From: Aquifex aeolicus
Lineage (GTDB): Bacteria > Aquificota > Aquificia > Aquificales > Aquificaceae
Direction of reading: 5' to 3'
NCBI GenBank assembly: GCA_011375045.1
Contig: DRNB01000040.1
Span: forward strand, 1-7,697
DNA: 7,697 bases
A program made the position numbers and the translations under genes. The notes beneath the pieces are model-generated. The model was not told the origin of the DNA and searched no databases. It worked only from the letters and a program-made list of their open reading frames with translations. Shown piece after piece: positions 5,550-7,697 of the stretch (positions are counted from its first letter, which is position 1; each line of letters begins with the position of its first letter).

Positions 5550-6044
5550 ATGCCCCTCGGAAGACACGAAGGTGCGCCCGGCTTTGTCCTCAGAGACCTC
5601 AGGGGTGAGGAGAGACGGCTTCCGGAGAAGGGTTCCGTCCTCCTCGTCTTCTACAAGGTTTCGTGCCCCACCTGCCAGCTCACGCTTCCCTTCATCGGCA
5701 GGATGCACAGAGCCTACGGCTCAGCCCTGAGCTTCCTCGGCGTGGGACAGGATCCTCCCGAGGAGGTTTCCCTCTTTGCGGAGAGATACAGGCTGGACTT
5801 CCCCCAGCTTCCGGAACCTCCCCCCTACGAGGTTTCCTCCGCATACGAGGTTCAGGTGGTTCCTACCCTCTACCTCATAGAGGAGGGAAGGATCCTGCGG
5901 GTAGAGGAGAGCTTCGTAAAAAGCTCCCTCGCATCCCTCAACGAGGAGCTGGCACGTAGAGCGGGAACGGATCCCCTGCCCCTCTTCGAGGGTGTCAGCG
6001 TTCCCCCCTTCAAACCCGGCTGAGGTTCCAAGAGCAGGCGTTAG
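5550..6044 (+). CDS. TlpA-like thioredoxin-fold redoxin, probable selenoprotein (TGA 6021-6023 read as Sec)
   Basis: This is a thioredoxin-fold redoxin of the TlpA/peroxiredoxin-like group. It has the active-site segment VFYKVSCPTC with C39 and C42, the following helix LTLPFIGRMHRAYG, a family-type GVGQDPPEEV turn, and the cis-Pro segment VVPTLYLIEEG with P105. No signal peptide or membrane anchor is visible, so unlike secreted TlpA proteins it is probably cytoplasmic. Read conventionally it is 157 residues, ending PPFKPG at TGA 6021. Reading TGA as selenocysteine gives 164 residues, ending KPG-U-GSKSRR with TAG at 6042-6044, and a SECIS-like hairpin starts 12 nt later. A Sec followed by Gly-Ser-Lys at the C-terminus of a redox protein is chemically sensible: it could be a mobile selenol arm reacting with the CPTC disulfide. 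It follows thiE by 12 nt. The redoxin assignment is firm; the Sec reading is inference from sequence and folding. Confidence 0.75.
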
Positions 6045-6054
6045 GTTAACGCCT
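6021..6054 (+). promoter_or_regulatory. Candidate bacterial SECIS element after in-frame TGA
   Basis: AGGCGTTA (6036-6043) and TAACGCCT (6047-6054) pair perfectly over 8 bp with a three-base apical loop, GGT. The loop starts 20 nt after the TGA, inside the roughly 16-37 nt range I recall for bacterial SECIS models and close to the 18 nt of E. coli fdhF, whose element also presents AGGU at its tip. A G/U-containing apical loop is what SelB recognises. No T-tract follows on either strand, which weakens the alternative of a plain intrinsic terminator between convergent genes. Confidence 0.68.
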
Positions 6055-7697
6055 CAGGCAACACCGCTGAGGTCCATGCGCTCCCCGTATCTGTAGAGGA
6101 GAACGCTCCTCAGCTCCGGATGGTTCCTCAGTCTGGGATCCCTTCTGAGCAGCTCCCTCGCGTCCTCCCTCGCCCTCTCGAGCACCCCCCTGTCGTAGGA
6201 GCGTGCGAGGTTCGCCACGTTGAAGCCGAAGTAGCCCGACTGGGACACCCCTAAGAGCTCACCCGGACCCCTCAGCTTCATGTCCATCTCCGCCACCTCG
6301 AAGCCGTCGCTGGTTTTCACGAGAACCCTGAGACGTCTCATCGCCTCCTGATCCCTCCTCAGATCGTCCGGCACCACAAGGTAACAGCAGGAGGGTCTGT
6401 CGGAGCGCCCGACCCTTCCCCTGAGCTGGTGGAGCTGGGACAGGCCAAACCTGTGAGCCGATTCGACGATCATGAGCGTCGCCGTGGGAACGTCTATGCC
6501 CACCTCTATCACCGTTGTGGAAACAAGGACGTCCCCCTCGTCCCTGAAGCGTTCCATAACCTCCTCCTTCTCCCGGTCGCTCATCCTGCCGTGCAGGAGC
6601 AGAACCCTGACGCCCTCCAGATCCCTCTTCCACCTCTCGAACTCCTCCACCGCCGACTTCAGAGCGAGGCTCTCGGACTCCTCTATGAGGGGGTAAACGA
6701 TATAGACCCTGTTGCCCTGAGAGACCTCCCTCCTGATAGCCTCTATGAGGCTATCCCTTTCGCTCTCGAAGAGAAGAGAGGTTCTCACCTCCCTCCTGCC
6801 GGGAGGCATCTCGTCCAAAACCGAGACCTCCAGATCCCCGTAGAGGGACAGAGCGAGGGTTCTGGGTATGGGGGTTGCGCTCATGACGAGACAGTGGGGG
6901 TAGAGACCCTTTCCTTTTTCGAGGAGGAGCTTGCGCTGCATCACACCGAACCGGTGCTGTTCGTCTATCACCACAAGCCCCAGCTTGCTGAACTCCACCC
7001 TGTCCTGAATGAGAGCGTGGGTCCCGATCACCACCTTCAGGGTTCCCTCCCTTATGTGTCTGTAAACGCTCCTCTTCTGAGCGGGGGTCAGACTCCCCGT
7101 GAGGAGCCCGGCGGTGATCCCGAAGCTCCTGAGAACCTCCCCCAGCTTCTCGAAGTGCTGGCGAGCGAGGATCTCCGTGGGAACCATCACAGCCGCCTGA
7201 TAGCCAGCCCTGACCGCCGCGAAAACGGCTCCCGCAGCCACCACCGTCTTCCCGCTCCCCACGTCCCCCTGAAGGAGTCTGTTCATGGGGTTCTCCCTTT
7301 CCATGTCCGAGAGGATCTCCCTCAGAACCCTCCTCTGAGCGCCCGTCAGGGAAAAGGGGAGGTTTTCCTCGAAGCGCCGGAGGAAGTCGGGGGGAACGGT
7401 GATCCGGGGAGCCTTCTCCCTCTCGAGACCAGCCTTCCTCACCGCCAGAGCGAGCTGGAAGAGGAACAGATCCTCGTATATCATCCTCCTGTGGTAAACG
7501 TCCTTAAAGGCGTTCAGCTCCTTTGGATCCACCCCCTCGGGGAGGTGAAGCTGGGTTACGGTCTCCTTCAGGGGAGGGAAGCTGTACTTCTCCAGAAGCT
7601 CGGAGGGAAGGTACTCAGGCAGGTAGGGAGCGGTTCTGCGAACGCTCCTCTCTATGGCTTTCCTTATCCTCTTCTGACGGGTCTTCGAGGAGATGCG
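6054..7697 (-). CDS. recG: ATP-dependent DNA helicase RecG (5' truncated by window edge)
   Basis: RecG reverses stalled replication forks and branch-migrates Holliday junctions. The frame is open to the window edge, so the 547 residues here lack the start and most of the N-terminal wedge domain. The GTG at 7532 lies mid-gene and is not the start. In fragment numbering the helicase core shows Walker A GDVGSGKT (144-151), motif Ia MVPTEILARQHF, GTHALIQ, the DEQH box (245-248) with HRFGVMQR, motif III SATPIPRT (273-280), motif V VSTTVIEVGIDVP and motif VI QLRGRVGR (424-431). The C-terminal TRG region, specific to RecG, is present: VLVKTSDGFEVAEMDMKLRGPGELLG, followed by QSGYFGFNVANLA. These separate it from Mfd and PriA. 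It ends tail to tail with the redoxin gene; its TGA (6056-6054) abuts the SECIS-like hairpin. Confidence 0.97.
   Translation of the reverse strand, partial: RISSKTRQKRIRKAIERSVRRTAPYLPEYLPSELLEKYSFPPLKETVTQLHLPEGVDPKELNAFKDVYHRRMIYEDLFLFQLALAVRKAGLEREKAPRITVPPDFLRRFEENLPFSLTGAQRRVLREILSDMERENPMNRLLQGDVGSGKTVVAAGAVFAAVRAGYQAAVMVPTEILARQHFEKLGEVLRSFGITAGLLTGSLTPAQKRSVYRHIREGTLKVVIGTHALIQDRVEFSKLGLVVIDEQHRFGVMQRKLLLEKGKGLYPHCLVMSATPIPRTLALSLYGDLEVSVLDEMPPGRREVRTSLLFESERDSLIEAIRREVSQGNRVYIVYPLIEESESLALKSAVEEFERWKRDLEGVRVLLLHGRMSDREKEEVMERFRDEGDVLVSTTVIEVGIDVPTATLMIVESAHRFGLSQLHQLRGRVGRSDRPSCCYLVVPDDLRRDQEAMRRLRVLVKTSDGFEVAEMDMKLRGPGELLGVSQSGYFGFNVANLARSYDRGVLERAREDARELLRRDPRLRNHPELRSVLLYRYGERMDLSGVA

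Noticed and set aside
6021..6054. Hairpin 6036-6054 as a simple intrinsic terminator, with TGA 6021 as the only stop
   Set aside because: It remains possible between convergent genes, but there is no T-tract on either strand. The GGU loop, the 20-nt distance from the TGA and the sensible PGUGSK tail fit a SECIS better.

Overview
The window reads as chromosome from a thermophilic, chemolithotrophic bacterium, most likely of the Aquificota (Aquifex/Hydrogenivirga-like). The reasons are the gene families, a NuoF with the C-x2-C-x2-C-x3-C iron-sulfur segment that I associate with Aquifex, heavy use of AGG (Arg) and ATA (Ile) codons despite GC-rich DNA, and polar, charge-rich proteins with short linkers. 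This assignment is an inference, not a database result.

Layout. Positions 1-1588 (+) hold the 3' end of nuoE and complete nuoF, the NADH-oxidising module of complex I. Tail to tail with nuoF lies a gspC-like type II secretion gene (1590-2366, -), whose intrinsic terminator is embedded in the end of nuoF. A roughly 300-bp gap (2367-2668) follows. It is not empty: it can fold into a chain of strong hairpins whose G-U pairs only make sense on the + strand, so it is a candidate small RNA or structured leader. Next come a small unrecognised Trp-rich protein (2669-2974, +) and tpiA (2988-3728, +). tpiA overlaps tail to tail with an LptF/LptG-family permease gene (3687-4760, -). A short AT-rich divergent region separates that gene from tRNA-Ser(GCU) (4786-4876, +), thiE (4890-5537, +) and a TlpA-like redoxin gene (5550-6044, +), which form one probable transcription unit. 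The window ends inside recG (6054-7697, -, 5' truncated).

The most notable observation is at the end of the redoxin gene. Its apparent stop at 6021-6023 is TGA. Reading through it gives a C-terminal ...KPG-U-GSKSRR tail ending at TAG (6042-6044). The RNA just after the TGA folds into a clean hairpin (6036-6054) with a GGU apical loop, 20 nt beyond the TGA. This is the geometry and loop of a bacterial SECIS element. I therefore call this a probable selenoprotein with an N-terminal CPTC redox centre and a near-terminal selenocysteine. No selenocysteine machinery (selA, selB, selC, selD) lies in the window, so the call rests on local sequence.

The genes do not form a single pathway. They cover respiration (nuoEF), envelope biogenesis and secretion (gspC-like, lptF/G), central carbon metabolism (tpiA), translation (tRNA-Ser), thiamine synthesis (thiE), thiol/selenol redox chemistry (redoxin) and DNA repair (recG). 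Short spacers, overlapping ends and several tail-to-tail pairs show a compact genome.
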